Source of the DNA: Fontibacillus phaseoli
GTDB lineage: Bacteria; Bacillota; Bacilli; Paenibacillales; Paenibacillaceae
Reading direction: 5' to 3'
Assembly: GCF_003337355.1 (NCBI RefSeq)
Contig: NZ_QPJW01000001.1
Span: forward strand, 1,302,001 to 1,366,000
DNA: 64,000 nucleotides
The stretch's first letter is position 1; each line of letters starts with the position of its first letter. The notes beneath the pieces are model-generated. The model saw nothing but the letters and a program-made list of their open reading frames with translations, was not told where the DNA came from and ran no database searches. Below, one piece after another: positions 1 through 7,941 of the stretch. The translations under genes were made by a program, and so were the position numbers.

Positions 1-1456
1 CAGCCGAACTTTGCGGGTCAAATAAAATCTTCTTCAGCACCTGGATATCTTCCTGAATAAAATCCAATAAATCGGATCCGGATTTCATTTTGATGTTATG
101 TTTTAACTCCTCGATGGAGGTTTGATTTTTCTGGATCAAATCCGAAACGATTGCCGGATCATTTTGGATTTGTGGTTTTGATCCCGGAGATGGACTCCCT
201 TTGGGACTCCCTTCTTTTTTATCAATAGGCAACAATTTTATGAAATCCCGCTCAATGATGGTCATTAGTGCGTCTTTTATGAGCGGATCACCTGGGCCGA
301 AGGTGTTTACCAGTATTTCTCTGCTATCAGGTGAAGCAAGCATGTGCGTAACGTCGACAAATAATCTTCCACCAGCTTTGAACCTCGGCCCAAAGGATGT
401 TAATTCAAATAAAGACAGCCCTAATGGCTTCAAGGGATCCGTCATCATTTGTTGGTGACCGACAGATAGATACACGTGATTTTCATCGTCATTCGCTTCG
501 GGGATCGGGTATAAAGTCGTGATGGGCCGACTCTGGACAATATAAAATGTATCATCAGCCAAACACCATTCGATATCCTGGGGGCGGCCGAAATAAGCTT
601 CAATTTGTCTTCCGATGCGGGCCAGTTGTAAAATTTGTTGATCAGTAAGGGTTTGAGTCTTTTGCCGATCCGGATCGATCTGTCGCGTTTCTGTCCCGCC
701 TTCTTTTCGTCCATAGATCGCCAAAGTTTTAGTTGCTATCCTCTTATCGACGACTTTCCCTTCCTGTACTTTATAACCATCGGCGGAAACCAAACCGGAG
801 ACCAATGCTTCGCCAAGTCCGAAACTGGCATCGATGGATAGCAGCTTTCGGTTCGAGGTCATCGGATCGGCGGTAAATAAAATCCCGGAAGCCTGCGGGA
901 AAACCATTCTTTGAACGACAACGGATAAATAAACTGGACTGTGATCGAATTCATTTTGCATCCGGTAGATGACCGCACGATCCGTAAATAGGGAAGCCCA
1001 ACATTTGCTGATATGCTGCAGGATGGCTTCTTTGCCGATGATATTTAAATAGGTGTCTTGTTGGCCGGCAAAAGAGGCATGGGGCAAATCTTCAGCTGTC
1101 GCACTGGAACGCACGGCATAAGCATGCTCCTCGCCGAACCTGGAGAGATAGCGGGTAACTGCTTCTACAACCTCGGAAGGAATTGCTACTTCCATTAGGA
1201 TTTGTCGAATCTTCTTGCTGATTCCACCAATTTGATCCCGATCTTCTGCTTTTAGCCTGGTTAGTCGATGAAGCAAAGCAGGGTACGTTTCGTTTTGTTC
1301 AATGGCCTTTTGATATCCCTCGGTTGTAACGCAAAATCCGTCGGGCACTTGTATTCCTTCAATTTTTGATAGTTCCCCTAAATGTAATCCTTTTCCGCCA
1401 ACGAGCGAAAGCTGCGTTTTTTCCATTTCCTGAAAGCCGAGAACCAAAGCACTCAT
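1..1456 (-). CDS. rph: Rifamycin phosphotransferase (Rph) / PEP-synthase-like, 5' part
   Basis: The window holds the first 485 residues; the 3' end lies outside. The N-terminal third is a PEP/pyruvate-dikinase ATP-binding domain with a glycine-rich VGGKG near residue 20, RSSATAED near residue 125 and a closing QSRPIT near residue 300. The next part, with NHVYLSVGHQQMMTDP and AGGRLFVDV, resembles the rifamycin-binding domain of Listeria and Bacillus Rph more than true PEP synthase. Rph enzymes use ATP to phosphorylate rifamycins, giving AMP and phosphate; the catalytic His swivel domain would be beyond the window edge. The ATG at 1456 is preceded by AGGAGAG at proper spacing. A generic PEP synthase is the alternative. 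The leader carries overlapping promoters and an inverted repeat, described separately. Confidence 0.8.
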   Translation of the reverse strand, partial: MSALVLGFQEMEKTQLSLVGGKGLHLGELSKIEGIQVPDGFCVTTEGYQKAIEQNETYPALLHRLTRLKAEDRDQIGGISKKIRQILMEVAIPSEVVEAVTRYLSRFGEEHAYAVRSSATAEDLPHASFAGQQDTYLNIIGKEAILQHISKCWASLFTDRAVIYRMQNEFDHSPVYLSVVVQRMVFPQASGILFTADPMTSNRKLLSIDASFGLGEALVSGLVSADGYKVQEGKVVDKRIATKTLAIYGRKEGGTETRQIDPDRQKTQTLTDQQILQLARIGRQIEAYFGRPQDIEWCLADDTFYIVQSRPITTLYPIPEANDDENHVYLSVGHQQMMTDPLKPLGLSLFELTSFGPRFKAGGRLFVDVTHMLASPDSREILVNTFGPGDPLIKDALMTIIERDFIKLLPIDKKEGSPKGSPSPGSKPQIQNDPAIVSDLIQKNQTSIEELKHNIKMKSGSDLLDFIQEDIQVLKKILFDPQSSA

Positions 1457-1492
1457 TCAACATCTCTCCTAACCATTAAATTGAAAAAACAT

Positions 1493-1521
1493 TTGACAAG
1501 GGTTTAGTGGCGTGGTATATT
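1493..1521 (+). promoter_or_regulatory. SigA promoter opposing rph
   Basis: TTGACA at 1493-1498, a 17-bp spacer and TATATT at 1516-1521 form a near-consensus SigA promoter. It points away from rph into its leader; the predicted start is about 1528. No open frame follows before the terminator at 1609-1640, so it should make a short untranslated RNA. Confidence 0.55.
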
Positions 1522-1525
1522 TAAA

Positions 1526-1562
1526 GTGTAAGATGCGTTATTTATGTCTACATAACTTACAC
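1526..1562. promoter_or_regulatory. Inverted repeat in rph leader, candidate operator
   Basis: Outer arms GTGTAAG (1526-1532) and CTTACAC (1556-1562) and inner GTTAT/ATAAC enclose a perfect TTATGT-CT-ACATAA palindrome at 1542-1555. The repeat sits at the predicted start sites of both opposed promoters. It could be a repressor site or an RNA hairpin in either transcript. It does not look like the actinomycete rifamycin-associated element. Confidence 0.4.
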
Positions 1563-1574
1563 AGTCGTGATCTG

Positions 1575-1603
1575 ATTATATCATCGTGCCTGTTTGTATG
1601 CAA
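1575..1603 (-). promoter_or_regulatory. SigA promoter for rph
   Basis: On the minus strand TTGCAT (1603-1598), a 17-bp spacer and a perfect TATAAT (1580-1575) precede rph. The start would be near 1568, giving a leader of about 110 nt that contains the inverted repeat at 1526-1562. Confidence 0.5.
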
Positions 1604-1608
1604 TATAA

Positions 1609-1640
1609 AAGAACCTGGTAAACTATCCAGGTTCTTTTTT
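1609..1640. terminator. Bidirectional intrinsic terminator
   Basis: Stem AAGAACCTGG (1609-1618) pairs with CCAGGTTCTT (1627-1636). T runs lie on both sides (six on plus, four on minus). It ends the lipoprotein gene on the minus strand and the putative antisense RNA on the plus strand. Confidence 0.8.
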
Positions 1641-1678
1641 GATTGGCGTAAGAAATTGAATTTGCTCTAAAACCTCGC

Positions 1679-2317
1679 TCATTCCGAATCGCTTTGAACC
1701 GTAGATAACGAAACAAGGACCGAACCGGCAAAATCCGAAGCTTCCTCTCCTTTGGGATTGTGAAGACGGAACAGGAATGCGTCGCCTGCTTCTGACTTCC
1801 ACACGATATAGTCGTTAATCCCTTCACTACTTGAGACTTGCAGATAGATCTCGGCGTATCCCAGGGGATGCTCGATAAGCTCCCCGCTAAAATCGGATAC
1901 TTCGCCAAACTCTTCCAATTCCTCTTTTCCTGCAGATTCAAGCTGCGTTAGATCATAATTAGCAGGTAGCGTTTCGATATCGACATTGTATTCCGGATTG
2001 CTGCTAAGGTACAGACGTCCTTCGGCAGCATCGAAAGCAAACTTTTCAAATACGTATAAAGAAAAGCCTTCACCTTGATGTAAGGTGGCCGTGTGAGATT
2101 GGTTGCCCTCACCAGTCATCAAATCAAAATTTTCGGTCTGGGGACGTGTCGCTTCGGGTGCTTTCTCGTCATCAGTCGCTGGAGCCGTGACCGCTTCGTT
2201 AGTCGGTGTTGAAGTTTCCTGGCTCGCGGGAGGTTCAGTTACTCCAGAGCAAGCAGTAAGTGATAAAACCATGACTAAAATCGAGATTTTCATAAAAGCA
2301 GAATACTTTTGATACAT
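1679..2317 (-). CDS. Lipoprotein of unknown function
   Basis: A 212-residue predicted lipoprotein. Residues 9-22 are hydrophobic and end in the lipobox LTAC, so Cys23 would be lipid-modified and the protein held on the outer face of the membrane. A Thr/Pro/Glu/Ala-rich linker (about residues 25-62) follows, then a globular domain with alternating beta-like segments (SLYVFEKFAF, RLYLSSN, YAEIYLQVSS, IVWKSEAGDAFLFRLH). No named family is recognised. It is monocistronic: a ribosome-binding site AGAAGGG lies upstream and the 1609-1640 terminator downstream. The second ATG at residue 9 is an alternative start. Confidence 0.7.
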   Translation of the reverse strand: MYQKYSAFMKISILVMVLSLTACSGVTEPPASQETSTPTNEAVTAPATDDEKAPEATRPQTENFDLMTGEGNQSHTATLHQGEGFSLYVFEKFAFDAAEGRLYLSSNPEYNVDIETLPANYDLTQLESAGKEELEEFGEVSDFSGELIEHPLGYAEIYLQVSSSEGINDYIVWKSEAGDAFLFRLHNPKGEEASDFAGSVLVSLSTVQSDSE

Positions 2318-2773
2318 GTTTGATCACGCCCTTCTATCGTTATTCCATACGCACTTCATTACGTTAACGTTCAATGAGTACTGTTGCAGCAACATCATTA
2401 TATGATTCGTTATAAAAATATGATTATTTATAAGTTATTACCCCCGTGAGGGATTAGGAACACAAAGTTTGTGTACACTGCTAAGCACTATAGCCAATTC
2501 AAACCGCCGGGATGGCTGGAAAAAACATCGAAAACAATCGGTAATCGAAGTAACCATTTGATCCGCGCGAGTATGCCGTGAACGCCTACCGCCAAGACGC
2601 ATGGTGGCTTGGACAAAAACAAAGGCAGCTAATCCAATGATTAGTTGCCTTTAGAATTGAAATTGTCTTCGATTGTTATTCCTTCGGAGAAAATTCATTA
2701 CACAAGCTATTCGGACAAAACATCAACCCATTCTAAAGATGGCTGAGATCCCCCACATGCGCTTTTGCTTACT
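2318..2773. other. Intergenic region with possible gene remnant
   Basis: This 456-bp stretch has no intact gene. Its plus strand contains a short protein-like frame at 2560-2640 (DPREYAVNAYRQDAWWLGQ then a stop), preceded by in-frame stops. It reads like the tail of a lost gene, though the family is not identified. A terminator-type hairpin is at 2621-2652. The rest shows nothing I can name. Confidence 0.3.
2621..2652 (-). terminator. Terminator of the 3739-2774 operon
   Basis: A 14-bp stem (2621-2634 with 2639-2652, one wobble pair) with a CAAT loop. On the minus strand it is followed by a T-rich tail, consistent with ending the two-gene operon that finishes at 2774. Confidence 0.5.
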
Positions 2774-3238
2774 TTAATATTCTCCTTTAATTACAAAAAA
2801 CGAGCCTCGAATAGTTCCAGCCAGTTTAGATTTCTGCCTAGCAAACTTAAACTTCCCCTCTAACTCCTTTGGTACCTCCATTCCCTCAGATAACTTAAAA
2901 CCAACGGCCCGCTTCTTAGGGTCGTCCACCGTATACATGACATTGAGCCCTAGACCATCTTCATAAAAGACGTAGGCAAATTGAATATTTTCCACTTGAA
3001 AACGCGACGTTTCTAGAGGTTTGGCCGAAAACTCAATATTGCGTTCTTCTATCAAAATTCGGTTCACGTATTCAAGGGTCTCTTGGCTCTCGCTAGCGGG
3101 AACAACCGCATATTCATGCTTATATTTGTTCATAAAGTAACGGGCTTCATTAGCTCGTAGGCCAGCAAGTGCTGCCGCTACGGGTGAAGACTCTAAACCA
3201 ACCGTAGACACATTTTTGAAATCAACGATATAGGACAT
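2774..3238 (-). CDS. Hypothetical protein, partner of the GyrI-like gene
   Basis: About 154 residues, soluble, no signal peptide or membrane segment. The N terminus (SYIVDFKNVSTVGLESS) and the alternating strand pattern recall small-molecule-binding GyrI/SRPBCC-like domains, but no motif makes the family certain. It is the second gene of an operon, 21 bp after the GyrI-like gene, and divergent from a WYL regulator. The start at 3238 is chosen because AGAGGGGG lies 6 nt upstream; the earlier in-frame ATG at 3244 overlaps that site. It may be a diverged relative of its neighbour. Confidence 0.6.
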   Translation of the reverse strand: MSYIVDFKNVSTVGLESSPVAAALAGLRANEARYFMNKYKHEYAVVPASESQETLEYVNRILIEERNIEFSAKPLETSRFQVENIQFAYVFYEDGLGLNVMYTVDDPKKRAVGFKLSEGMEVPKELEGKFKFARQKSKLAGTIRGSFFVIKGEY

Positions 3239-3259
3239 TTGCATCCCCCTCTTAACTCT

Positions 3260-3739
3260 TTATTTTTTAACTACAGGAATCCACATTTCTCCAAATACTA
3301 AGCCGTTTTGCTGACCCATCTCAACCGTTGCATTTGGTCCGCCAACATAGGCGAAATTCTTTGTTTCCGGCAAGACTTGACCAAAAGCAATGCCGGTAAG
3401 CTTACTACTCAACTCCTCAGCCGTCTTCCCCTCTCCCTTAACAACCAGGTATTCTCCCTTAGGAAATTGGATCACTCTGGTTGCATCAGGTACGGATGCC
3501 TCTGTCATGACGCCAGCATAATGCATCATCTTGTTATTCACCGCTTCATTCACGGCAAAAATATAGTCATTTGCGGCGACGGACTTTAAAGTGTCAAGCC
3601 TTCCATCCTGTTTGACGGCCGACCAAAAGTCTTCCTTCTCTTTGTTAATGCCAGCATAGTCCGTGTAATCGCTCTTAAGCTCAGTTCCAATCCCTAAAAC
3701 GATAAAGCTGTCTTTTTCCTGAAAAGAATAATCTTGCAT
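3260..3739 (-). CDS. GyrI-like / AraC effector-binding-domain protein
   Basis: A 159-residue stand-alone effector-binding domain of the GyrI/YdeE type, with no DNA-binding part. Supporting features are the opening FIVLGIGTELKSDY strand, the central segment with DATRVIQFPKGEYLVVKGEGKT typical of the second half of the pseudo-dimer, and the closing GLVFGEMWIPVVKK. Such domains bind small amphipathic or cationic ligands in the cytoplasm. It is first in a two-gene operon and divergent from a WYL-type regulator 107 bp away, a common arrangement for a locally controlled operon. The precise ligand cannot be read from the sequence. Confidence 0.65.
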   Translation of the reverse strand: MQDYSFQEKDSFIVLGIGTELKSDYTDYAGINKEKEDFWSAVKQDGRLDTLKSVAANDYIFAVNEAVNNKMMHYAGVMTEASVPDATRVIQFPKGEYLVVKGEGKTAEELSSKLTGIAFGQVLPETKNFAYVGGPNATVEMGQQNGLVFGEMWIPVVKK

Positions 3740-3774
3740 ATTTTACACCGTCCTCTTTAAATTTATCAATTGAC

Positions 3775-3802
3775 TTGTCTTTTCACTTGATGGGTTTATA
3801 AT
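3775..3802 (+). promoter_or_regulatory. Promoter of the WYL regulator gene
   Basis: TTGTCT (3775-3780), a 16-bp spacer and TATAAT (3797-3802). A short inverted repeat ATCAT-N-ATGAT lies just downstream (about 3812-3830) and could be the site through which the regulator controls itself and the divergent operon. Confidence 0.45.
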
Positions 3803-3845
3803 AACCTTAAATCATGTCAAAATATGATACTGTTTAGGGGGCCCG

Positions 3846-4844
3846 ATGAAAAAAGTTGAACGGATTAATGTCATCATGAGATATATCAATAACCGGGCCC
3901 ACTTCACCATTTCTGAAATCATGCGAGAGTTTAATATCTCTCGATCGACAGCTATTCGGGATATTAGAGAAATTGAAGCCATGGGGATGCCGCTTGTCGC
4001 TGAAGTTGGGCGAGATGGGGGTTATTTTGTCATGAACAACTCCGTCCTCCCCACAGTCCGTTTTACGGATAATGAAATTAAAGCTCTTTTTATTGCCTTT
4101 ATGGCCACAAGAAATCAACAACTCCCTTATCTAAAGAGTCGGCACTCTTTAGCGGAAAAATTACTGGGCCTCATCTCGGAAAACCAGCAAGACGACCTTG
4201 TTATATTAAATCAAATCTTGCTATTTGAAGGGACCAACCCCCATAATCCAGACCTGCTTGATCTGTCGGACCTCCCCCATCCCATGTTAGAAAAATTGAT
4301 TCAGATTCTTCTTTTGGATAGTTATTTATTGGTTACCGTCAAAGAAGCGGGTGAAATAAAGTCTTATCCAATTTATCTTTTGCACTTATATCGTGAAAAA
4401 AGCTTATGGCAAATTGAAGGCTTTGATCTTGAGGAAGAAAAAAGACGTATTATTACGGTAGACAATCTCATTAATGTAGAACCATACCCTGTGAAAAGAA
4501 GAGTAAGTAAGAAAAAGATTTTAGAACAACTAAGTAAACAGGAAGAAGCGATCAACCTTGTCATTGAGCTTGGACCCCAGGCGATAGCCCAGTTCAAAAA
4601 ATACCATCCTTTAAAAGTTTCAATTTCATATACGAATCCTTACCAAACAACAGCCATTTTAAAGACGTTTATCCATGTTCAACATTCGGAAGAATTAATC
4701 GAAATAACAAATTGGTTGCTTTTCCTGGGCAGGGATATCAAGGTCAGGCAAATGCCGGAAGAAGTCTTGGAAGGTTTACAAGAGCGAATAAAAATATACG
4801 GCCCTATTCTGGGCGAGTCCCGCAACCGGGGTTGGTTCTCATGA
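3846..4844 (+). CDS. WYL-domain helix-turn-helix regulator (YafY/DeoR type)
   Basis: A 332-residue cytoplasmic transcription factor. Residues 1-60 form a DeoR-like winged helix (RINVIMRYINNRAHFTISEI, ISRSTAIRDIREIEAMG, followed by a GGYF wing). Residues about 140-250 carry the WYL-type ligand-binding region (YPIYLLHLYREKSLWQIEGF) and a C-terminal WCX-like extension ends near residue 320. Members bind nucleic-acid-like or small ligands and regulate adjacent genes. It is divergent from the two small proteins at 2774-3739, which are the likely targets. The ATG at 3846 follows an AGGGGG site. Confidence 0.8.
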   Translation: MKKVERINVIMRYINNRAHFTISEIMREFNISRSTAIRDIREIEAMGMPLVAEVGRDGGYFVMNNSVLPTVRFTDNEIKALFIAFMATRNQQLPYLKSRHSLAEKLLGLISENQQDDLVILNQILLFEGTNPHNPDLLDLSDLPHPMLEKLIQILLLDSYLLVTVKEAGEIKSYPIYLLHLYREKSLWQIEGFDLEEEKRRIITVDNLINVEPYPVKRRVSKKKILEQLSKQEEAINLVIELGPQAIAQFKKYHPLKVSISYTNPYQTTAILKTFIHVQHSEELIEITNWLLFLGRDIKVRQMPEEVLEGLQERIKIYGPILGESRNRGWFS

Positions 4845-4855
4845 AATCTTATTTC

Positions 4856-4884
4856 TTGACATTAGATGGAGGATACTGTATATA
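4856..4884 (+). promoter_or_regulatory. Strong SigA promoter
   Basis: A perfect TTGACA (4856-4861), 17-bp spacer and TATATA (4879-4884) stand directly upstream of the 79-residue gene at 4927. The 5' leader would be only about 35 nt. Confidence 0.65.
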
Positions 4885-4926
4885 TTCCAAGCCAATTACA
4901 AAAAACGTAAAAAGGAGGGTATCCGT

Positions 4927-5166
4927 ATGCACAGAGTGATCAAAATCAGATTTACTGTCTTTTACGGTGAAGCATCTGAAGCAAATTGCTTAGGGTACAT
5001 GGAGTTGAATCAGGATGGCAATATGATCGCGCTTTACAATGGTTACGGCGAGGAAATGGATATGTATGGCGGACATGAATTTGTCAGGGTGCGGGCACTC
5101 GGCACATTTGATGATCAAGACCGTGATAATTTTTATTCCTTGTTAGAAAGCGATGGTATAGGCTGA
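4927..5166 (+). CDS. Small hypothetical protein, 79 aa
   Basis: A small soluble acidic protein with its own near-consensus promoter, an optimal AGGAGG ribosome-binding site 7 nt before the ATG and a bidirectional terminator after it. It is therefore an independent, probably well expressed unit. The sequence has beta-like segments (IKIRFTVFYGE, GYMELNQDGNMIALY), a Gly/Tyr/Met-rich middle (NGYGEEMDMYGGHEF) and an acidic tail. There are no cysteine clusters, signal peptide or membrane segment. The family is not recognised; an IDEAL- or YqzG-like small regulator is possible but unsupported. Confidence 0.7.
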   Translation: MHRVIKIRFTVFYGEASEANCLGYMELNQDGNMIALYNGYGEEMDMYGGHEFVRVRALGTFDDQDRDNFYSLLESDGIG

Positions 5167-5211
5167 TCTGCTTGATATAATTTTGACATATCGGTCATTA
5201 CCGGAAAAACA

Positions 5212-5247
5212 AAAGGCTTGTAAACCAAAAACGGCTCACAAGCCTTT
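5212..5247. terminator. Bidirectional terminator
   Basis: AAAGGCTTGT (5212-5221) pairs with ACAAGCCTTT (5238-5247). It separates two convergent genes and can end both. Confidence 0.75.
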
Positions 5248-5258
5248 ATCGACATTAT

Positions 5259-6257
5259 TTATTCGTCTTGCGCAGTTGTTTCGATGCCTATCGTATTGGT
5301 TTTGGAATCAAAAGTAATTGTAATGTCAAGCGCATCCGCGATATCACGAAGCTTGAAGTAGTTGTTTCCACCAATCACATACGAGGTAAGCTGTGCCTCT
5401 TGATCATCCAAATAAACTTTAGATGTCGATAATGCAGCATTCTTCGCTTTAGGATTCGCGGATACGGCCAGTTCTCCTCCTTGGGCGGTATATGCTTCAC
5501 CCGCTGTCAGACTGATGGCGTTATGCTCGCCGTCCCAACCTACTTCAAAGCTCTTTGCGGTTCCATTCACGGTCTTAGCAATGTCGCGAAGCTTGAAATA
5601 GGTATTATTGTTAATGTTATATGCTTCAAAAGAGACTTGCTTGCCATCCACTAAAACCTTTGAAACCGATGGAGCGGCAATTGCCGTCTTCAAAGGCTTT
5701 ACAGCAGGCTCTTTAGTCGGCTCGGCAGGATTTGCAGCCGGTTCGGCGGGGGCCGAAGCCGCAGTTTCTTCGCCTTCGGAAACTATGTAAATGATGTTAG
5801 AGTTCTTATCTTCTCCGAAACTAAATACGTAATAAAGATCGCATGTATAACCACCATATCTCTTGTACAGTTTTACGGTTGCCGTTTTATTTGCTTCGAT
5901 TTCGCTGACGCTTTGTTCTGAACCGTCTATCGTCCAGGACATTGCACCGCCATAACTCCCATCGACAGTATAATAACTAACTACGGCAGGCATTTTTTCC
6001 TTTGGTGAAAATTTGATTTCAGCGCCTTCTTTAACGAGAACAATTTTATATTTTTCTTCGGCAAGAACATCCCTGAACCGCTGATTGTCGTCAAATTCTT
6101 CTAGATCGATTTTTTTCGATTGGGTACCTGCTTCGCCGGACAATGCATAAGTATACTTGTCAGCAGGAACCTCTGAAGCTATTGCGGGAATTGAAGTGAA
6201 TGCCAACATGATGACTGAGAGCATTAGAGCTAAAGAAATGAAAGACTTCTTTCTCAT
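5259..6257 (-). CDS. Secreted protein with C-terminal stalk (copper amine oxidase N-like) domain
   Basis: 332 residues with a signal peptide (MRKKSFISLALMLSVIMLAF, cleavage after about residue 27). The N-terminal half (about 28-160) is an unrecognised domain ending in a YVFSF strand. An Ala/Pro/Glu-rich linker (about 170-190) leads to two repeats of the copper-amine-oxidase N-terminal 'stalk' fold (about 195-325), shown by the paired YFKLRDIAKT and YFKLRDIADA motifs. The stalk probably ties the protein to the cell wall. Such proteins are abundant in Paenibacillus. It is monocistronic. The role of the N-terminal part is unknown. Confidence 0.75.
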   Translation of the reverse strand: MRKKSFISLALMLSVIMLAFTSIPAIASEVPADKYTYALSGEAGTQSKKIDLEEFDDNQRFRDVLAEEKYKIVLVKEGAEIKFSPKEKMPAVVSYYTVDGSYGGAMSWTIDGSEQSVSEIEANKTATVKLYKRYGGYTCDLYYVFSFGEDKNSNIIYIVSEGEETAASAPAEPAANPAEPTKEPAVKPLKTAIAAPSVSKVLVDGKQVSFEAYNINNNTYFKLRDIAKTVNGTAKSFEVGWDGEHNAISLTAGEAYTAQGGELAVSANPKAKNAALSTSKVYLDDQEAQLTSYVIGGNNYFKLRDIADALDITITFDSKTNTIGIETTAQDE

Positions 6258-6423
6258 AAAACTACCTCCCGTAAATATGTATTGGTGTTCATGAACTCCC
6301 CTTCATCATAGGTTTGTCTTTCCTTCATAGTCTGTGACAATTACTTCATTAAGGTAAAAAAAGGCTGAAAATTGAAGCCCAAGATTTTACCGGGATCGAT
6401 CGCTCCTACCAGATGACGATCCC

Positions 6424-7200
6424 TTACTGCAAATGCGACATATATTCAAACGCTGTCGTACCATATACGCTTTTAAAATGTTTGTTTAAATGAGTCAAAT
6501 CAACAAAACCACAGGCAGTTACTGCTGAATAAACATCTTTATGCTTCTCGATTAAACGCTTTGCCCGTTCGATTTTGCAGTTGAGAAAGTATTGATAGGG
6601 TGAAATTCCGGTATTCGCTTTGAATAATCGGATAAACTGAAACTTTGATAAATGGAGCTCACGGCTGATTTCATCAAGTTTAAGAACATGCTCCAGATTG
6701 GCATGAAGCATCTCTTTTGCCTTGCGAATCAGCACGTTTTCCTTTCTGTCGTCCGTCGAAAGCTTCGTTTGGACAAGGCTATTTGTGAGAGACAGGAATA
6801 ATTCGCTGCACAACGCCTCATCTTTTTCGCTCAATATAGCCGCGGAAAGATTTACGATTCGTTGTTCAAGCTGCGCATCATACACAATCGGGGTTGAAAA
6901 CCTGGGAATATCCTTTTTTTCTATGATTTCCATAAGTAGTTGGGGCTCAAAGTAAAGCATGACATAATCCAAACCAGTCCGATCATGTGCCATTCCATCA
7001 TGGGCCTGTTCCGGATTAAATAACATAACGCCGTTCTGATAGGATAATTGTAAACTCCCCTCCAAGTTATATTCCTGAATCCCCCGCAATGTAACACCCA
7101 CGGCATACTCCTGGTGAGCATGCTTTTTATAGGTAAAGTCAGTCATGCTTGCCGACAATGCGGTAATCCCCGCCGATTTTTTATATATAAATTTGTTCAT
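6424..7200 (-). CDS. AraC-family transcriptional regulator
   Basis: About 258 residues. The N-terminal 120 residues are a cupin-like ligand-binding domain (HAHQEYAVGVTLRG, GVMLFNPEQAHDG). Residues about 160-258 carry the two-helix-turn-helix AraC domain (LDEISRELHLSKFQFIRLFK, then GISPYQYFLNCKIERAK and FVDLTHLNKHFKSVYG). It lies 25 bp behind a LysE-type exporter gene on the same strand, a pairing often seen in Firmicutes in which the regulator senses the exported compound. The ATG at 7200 is preferred because AGAGGTG lies 6 nt upstream; a GTG at 7209 is possible. Confidence 0.85.
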   Translation of the reverse strand: MNKFIYKKSAGITALSASMTDFTYKKHAHQEYAVGVTLRGIQEYNLEGSLQLSYQNGVMLFNPEQAHDGMAHDRTGLDYVMLYFEPQLLMEIIEKKDIPRFSTPIVYDAQLEQRIVNLSAAILSEKDEALCSELFLSLTNSLVQTKLSTDDRKENVLIRKAKEMLHANLEHVLKLDEISRELHLSKFQFIRLFKANTGISPYQYFLNCKIERAKRLIEKHKDVYSAVTACGFVDLTHLNKHFKSVYGTTAFEYMSHLQ

Positions 7201-7225
7201 TCCATTCACCTCTTCATAAGCTTCC

Positions 7226-7801
7226 CTACATCCAAATCATGATAGCGGCATAAACAAGGGATAACGCCATGAATATATTAACGATCTTGCCGTGTCTTTG
7301 TAAAAACGCCTTGAAAACCGTCCCGAATAGCACCCATGTAATAAAGGCTAGAAATCCGATGGCTGTGATCACAAGAATGCTTATCGTCATCGCGGGAGTC
7401 GTGTTAAATTTCGGCATAATTAATGTTGGAATTACAGTCAAAGTAAAGAGCACTACCTTGGGATTTAGAAACTGCATTAATAAGCCCGATAAAAAGGTAG
7501 CCGTTTCGTTTTCAGTCGAATTCGATGCATCCATTTTGTAAATCATGTAAGCAAGATAGAGCATATAAACGCTTCCGATGATCTGCATTACAATGATTAT
7601 TTTCGGAATGAACGTAGTGAGTATCATATTCAATAATGCGGAAATAGCCAGCAATAAACCAAAACCAACCGTTGCTCCATACGAATAGTTCATCGCTTTT
7701 TTCGCCCCTTGATGATGCACGGTGGACAAAATAACAATATTCGTTGGTCCGGGTGTAAACGTAGCAACCATACAGTAAATCAAAATAGATGTAATATCCA
7801 T
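7226..7801 (-). CDS. LysE/RhtB-family exporter
   Basis: A 191-residue membrane protein with six predicted transmembrane helices and the family's N-terminal signature FTPGPTNIVILST after the first helix. LysE/RhtB proteins export amino acids or related small metabolites by proton exchange. The mid-protein FLNPKVVLFTLTVIP is also typical. It is the first gene of a two-gene unit with the AraC regulator; AGAGGGG precedes the ATG. The substrate is not deducible from sequence. Confidence 0.85.
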   Translation of the reverse strand: MDITSILIYCMVATFTPGPTNIVILSTVHHQGAKKAMNYSYGATVGFGLLLAISALLNMILTTFIPKIIIVMQIIGSVYMLYLAYMIYKMDASNSTENETATFLSGLLMQFLNPKVVLFTLTVIPTLIMPKFNTTPAMTISILVITAIGFLAFITWVLFGTVFKAFLQRHGKIVNIFMALSLVYAAIMIWM

Positions 7802-7941
7802 GAGAGCCCCTCTTTCCGGTCATTCTCATATATTACATCTTAGTTTAAAGACCCTATAGTACATTATTGCAATTTTGAATTTCATTCGCCATGGAACTAT
7901 TTGTTATTTGAGATAATAGATTCGAGAAAAATTTAAACCCT

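Larger units (their letters stand above)
1528..1640 (+). ncRNA. Candidate small antisense RNA over rph leader
   Basis: A SigA promoter at 1493-1521 and an intrinsic terminator at 1609-1640 would define an RNA of roughly 113 nt. It has no ORF with a ribosome-binding site, begins with the inverted repeat at 1526-1562, and is complementary to the rph 5' leader and promoter. This is an inference from promoter and terminator alone. Confidence 0.3.

Noticed and set aside
1526..1562. Rifamycin-associated element upstream of rph
   Set aside because: The palindrome is AT-rich and does not resemble the GC-rich actinomycete element; it is reported as an operator candidate only.
4712..4939. Plus-strand 75-residue open frame overlapping the end of the WYL regulator
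   Set aside because: It is out of frame with the supported gene, has no ribosome-binding site and overlaps the promoter of the next gene.
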